NCBI GenBank assembly: GCA_002490775.1
Contig: DKUR01000054.1
Location: 39,650 to 103,649 of the forward strand
Origin: Lachnospiraceae bacterium UBA7199
Lineage (GTDB): Bacteria; Bacillota; Clostridia; Lachnospirales; Lachnospiraceae
Length of the DNA stretch: 64,000 nucleotides
Direction of reading: 5' to 3'
The notes beneath the pieces were generated by a model. That model worked only from the letters and a program-made list of their open reading frames with translations. It did no database searches and had not been told where the DNA came from. This document shows positions 44,580-53,799 of the stretch, in pieces; the first letter of the stretch is position 1; every line of letters starts with the position of its first letter. The position numbers were made by a program, and so were the translations under genes.

Positions 44580-46619
44580 ATGGGGAAAAAGCATCTTTAT
44601 ATTATTGATGATTCCAAAACAATTTTGAAATATGCAGAAGGAGCTTTAATTGGAGCTTATAGAATTTCTCTTTTTCAGTCGGGGAAAGAGGCGTTGGAGA
44701 AGATGCATGAGGACAGTCCGGATTTGGTTCTTCTGGATATTAATATGCCGCAGATGGATGGGTATACGGTGTTCCGGCGCATGAAAGACAGTGCTGAACT
44801 GCGGAAAATACCGGTTATATTTCTTACCGCTGATACAAAGCAGGAAAGTGAAGTTATGGGGCTTGAAATGGGAGCAATGGATTACATTACCAAGCCCTTT
44901 GAACCACTGGTTATGCAGAGCCGCATTGCCCGAATTCTGGAATTGGACGATCTGCGAAAGCACTTAGAAAAGCTGGTGGAGGAAAAAACCGACGAAATTG
45001 AAAAGACATTTATTCAGGCAATTACCACAATCACTTATGCAGTAGATGCAAAAGACCGTTACACCAAGGGACATTCTGTAAGAGTTGCACAGTATTGTCT
45101 GGCAATTGCTAAAAAGCTGAATTGGTCCAAGCAGGACTGTCTTAATATTTATTATACAGCCCTTTTACATGATATAGGAAAAATCGGCATTCCTGATACA
45201 ATTTTAAACAAGCCGGTGAAGCTTACTGATGAAGAATACAGTCTGATCAGAAATCATACGATTATGGGTGCCAATATTCTGCGCCCTATTACGATGGTGC
45301 CGGGAGTATGTGATGGTGCGCAGTATCATCATGAGCGTTATGATGGAAAAGGATATCCTTACGGATTGGCAGGAGATGACATTCCTTATGTGTCAAGGAT
45401 TATTGGTATTGCAGATGCATATGACGCAATTACTTCTAATCGTATCTATGAAAAGGGAAGAGGAGAAGAGTACGCAGTCAATGAGTTAAAGAAGGGGAGG
45501 GGAAAGCAGTTTGATCCTTATCTGACTGATGTGATGCTTTCCATTATTGAAGAAGGCTTTCAATTTTCAGATACGCCTCAGTTTGAATTTGAGGATACGA
45601 AATCAGAAGAGGAAGCAGATGCTTTTATCATGGAAGTATGTAAAAAGACGGAGGCAGGAGCACAGAGAGCAGACGATACAGATGCACTTACAGGCTTTCC
45701 AATCCGTAAAGCTTTTGAGACCAGTGTAAATACTTATTTGAATGATCCACTGCACAATGGAACCATGCTTTTAATGGATGTGGATAATTTCTTATATGTA
45801 AATACAAACTATGGACATATTGCAGGAGACAGGATCATACGACGTCTGGCAGATGTGATTCGGGAACATACAATTCCTGACGCATATTTGTGTCGTATCA
45901 GCGGAGATGAGTTTGCTATTTTTTATCCGGGAGATTTTTCAGAGGAATGGATGGAGGAAATGGCAAAAGAACTGAATAAGATATTTAAAGAGGCGGTAGC
46001 GGATATTGACACGAACCATAAGCTTTCGCTTTCCATAGGGATCACTTATACGAAGAACCCTTTGGAACGCTGCAGGGATCTTTTGCAGAAGTGTGACAAA
46101 GCGCTTTATTATGTAAAGAGAAATGGAAAAAATTCCTATCAGATTCTGACGCGCGATACAGATGAGTATACAGAAAGCCAGGATAAGGGATTCCAGATTG
46201 ACATTGCGGAATTAAAGAGCCGGCTTACGGAAGAGACGCCTTCTGTAGGAGCGTATTCTGTAGAGTATGGAGATTTTGAAAAAATATACCGGCTGGTTGC
46301 ACGAAGCATAAGCCGAAGTAAAAAAGATGCACAAATTATCCTCTTTTCTTTGACAGAAAACATTCACGGAACTATGGACATCAGCGATTTGAATGAAGCA
46401 ATGAATATTTTGGAAAGCTGTATTATTGGTTCTTTGCGGAAAGGAGATGTTACCGCCCGCTATAGTAGTTCCCAGCAGGTAGTAATTATGATTGACAGCA
46501 ATCAGAAAAACGGCCATATGATAGCAGAGCGTATTATTACAAATTACTCTCGTATGTATGACAATTATAATATGGATCTGGTTTATAATATTGAACAGGT
46601 CAGTGCTAAGACAGAATAA
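44580..46619 (+). CDS. Response regulator with HD-GYP and GGDEF domains
   Basis: This 679-residue protein joins three signalling modules. A receiver domain (about 1-125) has phospho-Asp53 in LLDINMPQMDG. An HD-GYP phosphodiesterase (about 140-310) has HDIGKIGIP and HHERYDGKGYP. A GGDEF domain (about 375-520) carries SGDEF in place of GGDEF. A last region (about 545-675) looks like a second, degenerate GGDEF fold with SSSQQ at the motif site. It could both make and break cyclic-di-GMP. No cognate kinase gene is adjacent. Confidence 0.92.
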   Translation: MGKKHLYIIDDSKTILKYAEGALIGAYRISLFQSGKEALEKMHEDSPDLVLLDINMPQMDGYTVFRRMKDSAELRKIPVIFLTADTKQESEVMGLEMGAMDYITKPFEPLVMQSRIARILELDDLRKHLEKLVEEKTDEIEKTFIQAITTITYAVDAKDRYTKGHSVRVAQYCLAIAKKLNWSKQDCLNIYYTALLHDIGKIGIPDTILNKPVKLTDEEYSLIRNHTIMGANILRPITMVPGVCDGAQYHHERYDGKGYPYGLAGDDIPYVSRIIGIADAYDAITSNRIYEKGRGEEYAVNELKKGRGKQFDPYLTDVMLSIIEEGFQFSDTPQFEFEDTKSEEEADAFIMEVCKKTEAGAQRADDTDALTGFPIRKAFETSVNTYLNDPLHNGTMLLMDVDNFLYVNTNYGHIAGDRIIRRLADVIREHTIPDAYLCRISGDEFAIFYPGDFSEEWMEEMAKELNKIFKEAVADIDTNHKLSLSIGITYTKNPLERCRDLLQKCDKALYYVKRNGKNSYQILTRDTDEYTESQDKGFQIDIAELKSRLTEETPSVGAYSVEYGDFEKIYRLVARSISRSKKDAQIILFSLTENIHGTMDISDLNEAMNILESCIIGSLRKGDVTARYSSSQQVVIMIDSNQKNGHMIAERIITNYSRMYDNYNMDLVYNIEQVSAKTE

Positions 46620-46650
46620 AGCTTTTTATAAAATGATAATATTTGACTGG

Positions 46651-46679
46651 TTGAATAAAAACTGTGAATCTGATACAAT
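46651..46679 (+). promoter_or_regulatory. Predicted sigma-A promoter of secA-prfB
   Basis: TTGAAT (46651-46656), a 17-bp spacer and TACAAT (46674-46679) lie 32 nt before the secA start. Confidence 0.55.
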
Positions 46680-46711
46680 TAGATTTGCAGTTTTTATAAA
46701 TGGAGGTTGGT

Positions 46712-49276
46712 ATGAACTTAATCCAAAAAGTATTTGGTACACATAGTGAGAGAGAAATAAAGCGTATAGAAGGAACAGTGCAGGCAATCGAAGATCTGCG
46801 TCCCCAGATGATGGAGCTTTCCGACGAGGAACTTCGTGGAAAAACAGAAGAATTTAAGAAAAGATACACAGAGGGAGAATCGCTGGATGACCTGCTTCCA
46901 GAAGCATATGCAGTTGTAAGAGAGGCGGCCAGAAGAGTGCTGCATACGGAGCACTACCGGGTACAGCTTATTGGCGGAATCGTTCTCCACCAGGGGCGTA
47001 TTGCGGAAATGAAGACAGGTGAAGGAAAAACACAAACGTGTCTGCTCCCTGCTTACTTAAATGCGCTGGAAGGAAAAGGGGTACATGTTGTCACTGTCAA
47101 TGATTATCTGGCAAAGCGTGATGCCGAGTGGATGGGACAAGTACATGAATTTTTAGGTCTCAAAGTAGGCGTTGTATTAAACAGTATGAAGCCGGAGGAG
47201 AGAAGAGAAGCATATAACTGCGATATTACCTATGTTACAAATAATGAATTAGGTTTTGATTATCTGCGCGATAACATGGTGATTTATAAGGAACAATTGG
47301 TTTTGCGTGATCTGCATTATGCCATCATTGACGAGGTGGACTCTGTGCTGATTGACGAAGCAAGAACACCGCTTATTATTTCAGGACAGAGTGGAAAATC
47401 TACAAAGCTTTACGAAGTGTGCGATATCCTTGCCAAGCAGATGAAGCGCGGTGAAGATATGCAGGAACTGACCAAAATGGATGCTATTATGGGCGTGGAA
47501 AGAGAGGAAACCGGTGACTTTATTGTCAATGAAAAGGACAAGGTAGTTAACCTTACCGCACAAGGTGTTGAAAAGGTGGAGAAATTTTTCCAGATCGACA
47601 ATCTTGCAGATCCGGATAACATTGAAATACAGCATAACATTAATCTGGCTCTTCGGGCAAATAATCTGATGTTTAAGGATCAGGATTATGTGGTCAAGGA
47701 CGATCAAGTGTTAATTGTAGATGAATTTACCGGGCGTATTATGCCAGGGCGGCGTTATTCGGACGGACTTCATCAGGCAATTGAAGCCAAAGAACATGTA
47801 AAGGTGAAAAGAGAAAGCAAAACACTGGCTACTATTACATTCCAGAATTTTTTCAATAAGTTTGAAAAGAAGGCAGGCATGACAGGTACTGCACTTACGG
47901 AAGAAAGGGAATTTCGTGATATTTATGGCATGGATGTGGTTGAAATCCCTACAAATAAGCCAGTTGCCAGAATAGATTTGCAGGATGCGGTATATAAAAC
48001 CAGAAAAGAAAAGCTTCATGCAATTGTGGAGGCAGTAAAAGCATCTTATGAAAAGGGACAGCCAGTACTGGTGGGCACCATTACCATTGAGGCTTCCGAG
48101 GAACTCAGCAAACTTCTTAGTAAGCAGGGGATTCCTCATAAGGTATTGAATGCAAAATTCCATGAGCTGGAAGCGGAAATCGTAGCGGAAGCAGGTGTCA
48201 GCGGGGCTGTTACCATTGCTACAAATATGGCAGGGCGTGGTACCGATATTAAACTGGATGATGCTGCAAGAAGTGCAGGAGGTCTTAAAATCATTGGTAC
48301 AGAAAGACATGAGTCCAGGCGTATTGATAATCAGCTCAGAGGGCGTTCCGGACGTCAGGGGGATCCTGGCGAATCTAAGTTCTATATTTCGCTGGAAGAT
48401 GATTTGATGCGTCTGTTTGGTTCAGAGCGTCTAATTAGTATGTTTAATGCTCTCGGCATTCCCGAAAATCAGGAAATCGAGCATAAAACATTAAGTAATG
48501 CAATTGAATCCGCGCAAAAGAAGATAGAAACCAATAACTATGGCATCAGAAAGAATCTTTTAGAATATGATCAGGTTATGAACGAGCAAAGGGAGATCAT
48601 ATATGAAGAGAGACGCCGCGTATTAAACGGCGAAAGCATGAGAGATGTGATTTATAAGATGATCACTGATATTGCTGAAAATACAGTAGATATTGTGATT
48701 GGCGACGACACGGACTATGACGATTGGAATCTTGAAGAACTCAATACGCTGCTTTTGCCTACCATTCCTTTAAGGCCTGTAAACAGGGGGCGCATCAATA
48801 CACCGAAAAAAAATTCCTTAAAACAGCAGCTTAAGGAAGAGGCTGTAAAACTTTATGAGGCAAAGGAAGCAGAATTCCCCGAAACGGAAGCAATTCGTGA
48901 ATTGGAGCGTGTGATACTGCTTAAGGTGATTGACAGAAAATGGATGGACCATATTGATGATATGGATCAGCTCCGTCAGGGAGTTGGCCTGCAGGCATAT
49001 GGGCAGAGAGATCCTTTGGTAGAATACAAGCTCAGTGGTTATGAAATGTTTGATGATATGACACAAAATATCAGAGAAGAAACGGTAAGAGTCCTGTTCA
49101 GAGTCAGAGTAGAGCAGAAGGTTGAGAGAGAGCAGGTTGCCAAGGTGACAGGAACAAACAAGGATGATTCTGCAGTGAAGGTACCGGTAAAACGTGAAAA
49201 TGCCAAGATATATCCCAATGATCCATGTCCCTGCGGCAGCGGAAAGAAATATAAACAATGCTGCGGTAGAAAATAA
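46712..49276 (+). CDS. secA: Preprotein translocase ATPase SecA
   Basis: This 854-residue motor drives secretion through SecYEG. The first ATP-binding motif is [10 protein letters not shown] (about 98-107), the DEVDS helicase motif follows near 210, and the second nucleotide domain has [16 protein letters not shown]. The protein ends in a zinc-binding tail, [13 protein letters not shown], that contacts SecB-like partners and lipids. I chose the ATG at 46712, which has GGAGG 5 nt upstream. The prfB gene starts 23 nt after its stop. Confidence 0.97.
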   Translation: MNLIQKVFGTHSEREIKRIEGTVQAIEDLRPQMMELSDEELRGKTEEFKKRYTEGESLDDLLPEAYAVVREAARRVLHTEHYRVQLIGGIVLHQGRIAEMKTGEGKTQTCLLPAYLNALEGKGVHVVTVNDYLAKRDAEWMGQVHEFLGLKVGVVLNSMKPEERREAYNCDITYVTNNELGFDYLRDNMVIYKEQLVLRDLHYAIIDEVDSVLIDEARTPLIISGQSGKSTKLYEVCDILAKQMKRGEDMQELTKMDAIMGVEREETGDFIVNEKDKVVNLTAQGVEKVEKFFQIDNLADPDNIEIQHNINLALRANNLMFKDQDYVVKDDQVLIVDEFTGRIMPGRRYSDGLHQAIEAKEHVKVKRESKTLATITFQNFFNKFEKKAGMTGTALTEEREFRDIYGMDVVEIPTNKPVARIDLQDAVYKTRKEKLHAIVEAVKASYEKGQPVLVGTITIEASEELSKLLSKQGIPHKVLNAKFHELEAEIVAEAGVSGAVTIATNMAGRGTDIKLDDAARSAGGLKIIGTERHESRRIDNQLRGRSGRQGDPGESKFYISLEDDLMRLFGSERLISMFNALGIPENQEIEHKTLSNAIESAQKKIETNNYGIRKNLLEYDQVMNEQREIIYEERRRVLNGESMRDVIYKMITDIAENTVDIVIGDDTDYDDWNLEELNTLLLPTIPLRPVNRGRINTPKKNSLKQQLKEEAVKLYEAKEAEFPETEAIRELERVILLKVIDRKWMDHIDDMDQLRQGVGLQAYGQRDPLVEYKLSGYEMFDDMTQNIREETVRVLFRVRVEQKVEREQVAKVTGTNKDDSAVKVPVKRENAKIYPNDPCPCGSGKKYKQCCGRK

Positions 49277-49299
49277 AATAAGAAAGAGGTGAACGTTAA

Positions 49300-50431
49300 G
49301 TGGTAGAATTAGACCAGATGAAGTCTGAATTACAGGCTTACAAAAGCCCTTTAGCGGAAGTGAGGGATTCACTTTGACTTAGCAAATAAGTCAAAAAAAA
49401 TTGAAGAACTGGAAAGAGAAATGGAAGCTCCCGGTTTTTGGGATGATCCTGACAGTTCCAACCGGAAGATGAAAGAACTTAAAAATTTAAAGGATTCAGT
49501 GGAAACCATAGAGGGGTTGGAAACTCAGTATGAAGATATTGAAACCCTGATTGAAATGGGATATGAAGAAGACGACGAACAACTTGTTTCTGATATCCGG
49601 AAAGAACTTGACGAGTTTATTGACACATTTGAAGATATCCGTATCAGCACGCTGCTTTCTGATGAATATGACGGTTTGAATGCTATTTTGAAGCTGAATG
49701 CAGGAGCTGGCGGAACAGAAAGCTGCGACTGGTGTTTCATGCTTTACCGTATGTATACCAGATGGGCAGAGCGCAAAGGATTTTCTGTAGAGGTATTGGA
49801 TTATCTGGACGGAGACGAGGCAGGAATTAAGTCAGTGACTTTTCAGGTAAATGGGACCAATGCTTATGGTTATTTGAAATCAGAAAAGGGAGTGCACAGG
49901 CTGGTGCGTATTTCCCCTTTTAATGCCCAGGGCAAGCGGCAGACTTCTTTTGTGTCACTGGATGTTATGCCGGATATTGAAGAAGATGTGGATGTTGAGA
50001 TCAATGAGGATGAACTGAGGATCGACACGTACCGAAGCAGCGGTGCAGGCGGACAGCATATAAATAAGACTTCCTCTGCCATTCGTATCACTCATATCCC
50101 AACAGGTATCGTGGTGCAGTGCCAGAATGAACGCTCCCAGTTTCAGAATAAGGATAAAGCAATGCAGATGCTGAAAGCAAAACTGTATATGCTGAAAAAA
50201 GAAGCTAATGCGGAAAAACTTTCTGATATCCGCGGAGAAGTAAAAGAAATCGGATGGGGCAATCAGATCCGCTCTTATGTCATGCAGCCCTATACTATGG
50301 TCAAGGATCACAGGACCAGTGCGGAGACAGGAAATGTAGATTCCGTTATGGATGGAGCAATTGATCTTTTTATTAATGAATATTTAAAGTGGATAAATGT
50401 GAACAAAACCTCTAAAGAGTCATCAATGTGA
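49300..50431 (+). CDS. prfB: Peptide chain release factor 2 with programmed +1 frameshift
   Basis: Release factor 2 is split between two frames. A GTG start at 49300 gives 25 codons ending in CTT, followed by an in-frame TGA (49375-49377). A +1 shift on CTTTGAC moves into the frame that continues from 49376 to the stop at 50431, giving 376 residues. An upstream AGGG (49363-49366) provides the internal Shine-Dalgarno. The GGQ peptide-release motif is present in SSGAGGQHINKTSSAIR. Low RF2 slows termination at TGA and favours the shift, so the gene regulates itself. Confidence 0.97.
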
Positions 50432-50443
50432 TGGCTCTTTTTT
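50414..50443 (+). terminator. Rho-independent terminator overlapping the prfB end
   Basis: A 12-bp stem (50414-50425 with 50429-50440) starts inside the last codons of prfB and runs into a T stretch. Confidence 0.88.
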
Positions 50444-50517
50444 AACATAAGGATGGATGGAAAAGCGTGCATCCGTTGTGAACATAAGGATGCCTGGCAA
50501 AGGCTGGCATCCGTTGT
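50444..50517. repeat. Two tandem units of the AACATAAGGATG palindrome repeat
   Basis: Unit 1 (50444-50479) and unit 2 (50481-50517) both begin AACATAAGGATG and end CATCCGTTGT, with GGATG pairing with CATCC. Unit 2 is the better hairpin and is followed by a T-run. Further units are at 51300 and 56248. Confidence 0.8.
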
Positions 50518-50642
50518 TTTTTATGGCAGAAAATAATTGTTTCATAACAAAAAACTATGGCTGGATTTGAGATGATCCGATGTATATAACAGAAGAAATG
50601 AATCGTTTCTGATAGAAATATTTACCCACAGGAGGATGATTT

Positions 50643-51215
50643 ATGAATATATCAATTAATCAGTCAAATATTTTTTCTGTTTTGAATCGGCAGTTTGGAG
50701 CCTTTGGAACGTCAAAGAGCACACAGGATAAGATGGAACGTCAGCAGAAAGCGCAAAATCAAATAGACTTTTTAGAAAATCAAAAGACAAATCTGAAAAA
50801 TATGGAATGCGACAGTCTTGAGGAAATTGCAAAAAAGCTGGAGATGTTTCATTCTTATGAAGACCAGATTGCAGAGGTTAAGAAGGCCTATAATAACGAA
50901 CAGATGGGGCATGTCCTGGACGAAGCGATGGAACAAGGCGAGAAGATTGCAGAAGCAGTGGAAAAGACAGAGCCGAAGACACCAGAGGAAAGAAAAAAAG
51001 ACATGGCGGAAGAAGCTCTTGGATTAGACGAATCAAAAGGAGCATTGACAGAAAGCCTGGAAGAGATAGAAGAAGTAATTTCCGAATCAATAGAAGAAAT
51101 GGAGGAGGAGATTCTGGAACAATCAACTAAGGAGCTGCGGGGAGAAAATTTAAAGGCAGTAGAAGAGATGTCTGCTGACGAGCCTCAGTATATGCCTTTT
51201 GATATGCGAATTTAG
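50643..51215 (+). CDS. Coiled-coil protein of unknown function
   Basis: This 190-residue, strongly acidic protein has a short Asn/Ser-rich N-terminus (about 1-25), then mostly charged helices. The C-terminal part is a run of Glu-rich heptads (EEIEEVISESIEEMEEEILE). There is no signal peptide, membrane segment or known domain. AGGAGG lies 8 nt before the ATG, so it is well expressed in principle. I do not recognise it. Confidence 0.75.
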   Translation: MNISINQSNIFSVLNRQFGAFGTSKSTQDKMERQQKAQNQIDFLENQKTNLKNMECDSLEEIAKKLEMFHSYEDQIAEVKKAYNNEQMGHVLDEAMEQGEKIAEAVEKTEPKTPEERKKDMAEEALGLDESKGALTESLEEIEEVISESIEEMEEEILEQSTKELRGENLKAVEEMSADEPQYMPFDMRI

Positions 51216-51622
51216 ACAGAAAAAATTGTTTTATTGAAATGAAATGGAGTGGAAAATCGTAGCAAAATTTGTTTTTGCAGAGCGAGATTCCACTTTATTA
51301 ACATAAGGATAGATCGCAAAGCGTGTCATTCGTTGTTTAACATAAGAATGTCTCACAAAGCTGAAAAGGCTAATATTAATTTATCTAGGGTTTTGAAGGA
51401 GGCACTGATGGTAAAATTGAATATACCATAAATTCTTTGGATGAGATGCTTTTTTATGCTATGATTCTTATGTCAGTGAAAATGAACGGAAAACACTTAA
51501 GGAGCGCCAAATGGAAGGCATTGAAGCTGCCAGATGGTGTGGGCTGAAAACAGGGGCGTTTTACTATCGAGCCAGAAAAAGAAAAGCATAAATATTATAT
51601 GATGTATGAAAAGTAACCACAC
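51216..51622. other. Intergenic region with decayed repeats and a gene fragment
   Basis: Repeat unit 3 of the AACATAAGGAT family lies at 51300-51336 and a decayed unit 4 at about 51339-51368. A 48-codon open stretch without a start (51445-51591) encodes GIEAARWCGLKTGAFYYRARK, which resembles the end of a helix-turn-helix or recombinase-type protein, and is probably a relic. Confidence 0.45.
51300..51336. repeat. Unit 3 of the AACATAAGGATG palindrome repeat
   Basis: It begins AACATAAGGAT, has GCAAAGCG in the middle and ends CATTCGTTGT, with two changes that weaken the stem relative to units 1 and 2. Confidence 0.7.
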
Positions 51623-52387
51623 TCAATTCTTCCTCTTCCTCACCAGATCCAAATAAAAATTAGCATAGGTAGCCTGCATATAGGGACGAACCCACAAAAA
51701 GGCAATGCCGCATGATAAAAAGCAAAGAAAATACATGGGAATGAAGGACAGAGTAATATAAAAAAGTCTGCCTTTATTCCCTTTCATAATAGAAATACTC
51801 ATTTTAAGCAGTTGGGAAGCCGAATATTCAGGAAAATCCATCATCAGGTAAAATCTTTGCGACAGCATTAAATCTACAAATAGCGAAACAATAGAGCCTG
51901 CCAGATAAACGATTGCATAAATTAAAAACAGCACTGCATCCCCTGATACTTCCTCAGAAGCAAGAGATTCTTCAGTAAGCTGCGGCAGGGATCTAAGAGC
52001 AAAAATTCCAAGAATCATGGCAGGCAGAGAGCACAATATGGAGATGCCGCCTGCAACTGCCTGAACATAAGCGACTTTAGAAGCATCCTCCCCAAAACAC
52101 CGGAACAGATCCTTTACAGCAGGGCTTGCCCCGCTGGCAACGGTTAAATATACATAAGCCTCACCGGCAAGGAAAAAACCAAATAATATTTGTAATAGAA
52201 GTTGGGCGGCGCTGTATAAAAAAACGCTTATCACAGAACTTGTTCCAATTGCGAGACTAATGATCATAGAGACCGGAAGCAGGCACAGCCCTATAAGAAG
52301 CGTAATAACTGCTGTTACGCCATATTTCCCAAGCAATTGCCCTTTGGCCGCCGATTTTAGTGAGGAAGAGGACATAAATTGATCCAT
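51623..52387 (-). CDS. DUF975 family membrane protein
   Basis: This 254-residue protein has five to six hydrophobic segments and short cytoplasmic ends. The N-terminal AKGQLLGKYGVTAVITLL and the CFGEDASKVAYVQ segment in the loop are typical of DUF975, whose role is unknown. The ATG at 52387 has AGGAG upstream. A hairpin (52413-52432) separates it from the metalloprotease-like gene. Confidence 0.82.
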   Translation of the reverse strand: MDQFMSSSSLKSAAKGQLLGKYGVTAVITLLIGLCLLPVSMIISLAIGTSSVISVFLYSAAQLLLQILFGFFLAGEAYVYLTVASGASPAVKDLFRCFGEDASKVAYVQAVAGGISILCSLPAMILGIFALRSLPQLTEESLASEEVSGDAVLFLIYAIVYLAGSIVSLFVDLMLSQRFYLMMDFPEYSASQLLKMSISIMKGNKGRLFYITLSFIPMYFLCFLSCGIAFLWVRPYMQATYANFYLDLVRKRKN

Positions 52388-52412
52388 AAATAAATTAAAC
52401 TCCTGTTTGATA

Positions 52413-52432
52413 CCCCACAGTAAGCTGTGGGG
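52413..52432. repeat. Intergenic 8-bp hairpin CCCCACAG/CTGTGGGG
   Basis: The perfect stem (52413-52420 with 52425-52432, loop TAAG) lies between two minus-strand genes without a T-run. It may be a processing site or a repeat copy. Confidence 0.5.
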
Positions 52433-52452
52433 GAATGACTGAAATTATTCTG

Positions 52453-52962
52453 CTATACTGCAATATCCAGATTACTTCCAATCAGAGATGCAGCATCAGC
52501 AGATTTTTTATTTTTTGTGTAAGGATTACTTTCATTTGGATATTTGATCTGGGTGGAAGTAGTTCCCCCTGCCACATAGCTGCGCCCACATTCAGGACAA
52601 ACAGCGGTCTTCAAAGAAACGTTGGCAGAAATGACTTTTCCACCTTTTTGGGCAGCCTTGGAGAATGCATTGTTTACATGCTCCTGCTCATGGGCACGCA
52701 CTCTGGAAGCAGAAGCTTCCGGGGAAATATGAGCGGCTGATTTAAAAGAAACCATTTCATCGGAACCGTCCTGATATTTACGGTTCTTGCAGGTTTCACA
52801 CTCTGCCGGAGAAGATTTCCGTCCTGGAGAAACTTTTGTAGATTCACCAGGGTTTAGAACGGGCTTTTGAGAGCCTGAAACAGCACTTGATGAATAACTG
52901 CCGGCGTATCCGTTTCCATAGTAATTTGCATAATTAAAACTGCCAGTAATGATATTACTCAT
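52453..52962 (-). CDS. SprA-related putative metalloprotease
   Basis: This 169-residue protein has a VRAHEQEHV zinc-binding HExxH motif (near residue 90) and a Cys pair CETCKNRKY (near 56) and CPECGRSY (near 122) that could form a second metal site. The GxxYVAGGTT segment after the second pair resembles SprA-type proteins. There is no signal peptide. It is flanked by DUF975 and a tetraspan-like gene on the same strand. Substrate unknown; catalytic activity is inferred. Confidence 0.7.
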   Translation of the reverse strand: MSNIITGSFNYANYYGNGYAGSYSSSAVSGSQKPVLNPGESTKVSPGRKSSPAECETCKNRKYQDGSDEMVSFKSAAHISPEASASRVRAHEQEHVNNAFSKAAQKGGKVISANVSLKTAVCPECGRSYVAGGTTSTQIKYPNESNPYTKNKKSADAASLIGSNLDIAV

Positions 52963-53026
52963 AAAATTCTCCTTTCCCGATTCCTTATGCTATAGGTAGT
53001 ATTCTGTGGTAAATAGTTTGCTATTG

Positions 53027-53446
53027 CTAATTAGATTCTCCAACATATTCGCGCATAATGTCCTCATAAGACATACCTAAGATATCCTCAATTTCTTGTC
53101 CTGTCTGCTCTTTAAACTGCTGGTCGATCTGCTGTCCAAATTTGATCAATGTATCCCCGCTGGTGGATAGAAGCATGGCAGAGAAAGATGCGATCATAAC
53201 AAAAAGGAGAGCGATTGAACCAATTGCAGTTCCAATTCCCACTTTGGCAGTTGTCAGCATTTTTTTAAGAGATCCTTTGGAAAGAATGGCAAGTACAACT
53301 GCAATGCTTCCACAGACAAGGGGAATGTATACCGTAAATAAAGTAAATATACTGACAACCCCTAAAATCATAGACACAGTGGCCATTGTCTGGCCGGGAT
53401 TACGGGGAGGCAGATTATAATAATTTGATTGATAATTGTTATCCAT
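53027..53446 (-). CDS. DUF4190-like membrane protein
   Basis: This 139-residue protein has a Tyr/Asn/Pro-rich N-terminus (about 1-20), two to three hydrophobic helices (about 20-100) and an acidic tail ending in EDILGMSYEDIMREYVGESN. This fits DUF4190-type small membrane proteins. I chose the ATG at 53446 because GGAGTG precedes it; a longer frame would translate the structured leader element. It is the first gene of a three-gene minus-strand cluster. Confidence 0.72.
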   Translation of the reverse strand: MDNNYQSNYYNLPPRNPGQTMATVSMILGVVSIFTLFTVYIPLVCGSIAVVLAILSKGSLKKMLTTAKVGIGTAIGSIALLFVMIASFSAMLLSTSGDTLIKFGQQIDQQFKEQTGQEIEDILGMSYEDIMREYVGESN

Positions 53447-53462
53447 AAATTTCACTCCAGTC

Positions 53463-53583
53463 AAAAACCCCGCCGCAAGCAGCGGGGCATCAAATTTGTT
53501 GCGCCCCAAAGGGCGGGGTATTTGACCCTCGCGGCAGTCGCCAAATGACTGCAAGCAGCCACTTGGCTCGTTGCTCGCGGGAA
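53463..53583 (-). repeat. GC-rich structured element in the leader of the DUF4190-like gene
   Basis: On the minus strand a CCCCGC/GCGGGG stem (53468-53473 with 53482-53487) is followed by five T (53463-53467), so it reads as a terminator. An upstream ACCCCGCCC (about 53511-53519) could pair instead with the same GGCGGGG arm. Further hairpins (GCAGTCGCC/ACTGC and AGCC/GGCT) lie up to 53583. A partial copy exists at 24546. Confidence 0.6.
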
Positions 53584-53651
53584 TAAAGTGCTGGGCAGTA
53601 CTCCCATTTACTGATATTTTATCACTTTCTCAAGGAGAATACAAATCTTTC

Positions 53652-53681
53652 TTGAAAAAGGGAAGGGATATCTATTATAAT
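53652..53681 (+). promoter_or_regulatory. Predicted sigma-A promoter of tex
   Basis: TTGAAA (53652-53657), an 18-bp spacer and a perfect TATAAT (53676-53681) precede tex, giving a leader of about 110 nt. Confidence 0.65.
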
Positions 53682-53799
53682 AGGAGGTAAGCTGTGTAAG
53701 CAATGATAAATGTAAAGCAAACGCTTTTATGAATATGCGACAGATGAAATGTTGTTATAAAAGAAATCAATCAGAGCGTATGTGCAGATGGGAGAAAGT

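Noticed and set aside
47711..48310. 199-codon minus-strand open frame within secA
   Set aside because: It lies fully inside the highly conserved secA gene, with no start signal or recognisable product.
48818..49372. 184-codon minus-strand open frame across the secA/prfB boundary
   Set aside because: It overlaps two certain genes and the prfB frameshift site.
49421..50431. Release factor 2 starting at the ATG at 49421
   Set aside because: The GTG at 49300 plus the CTTTGAC frameshift restores the expected N-terminal domain; the shorter frame lacks about 40 conserved residues.
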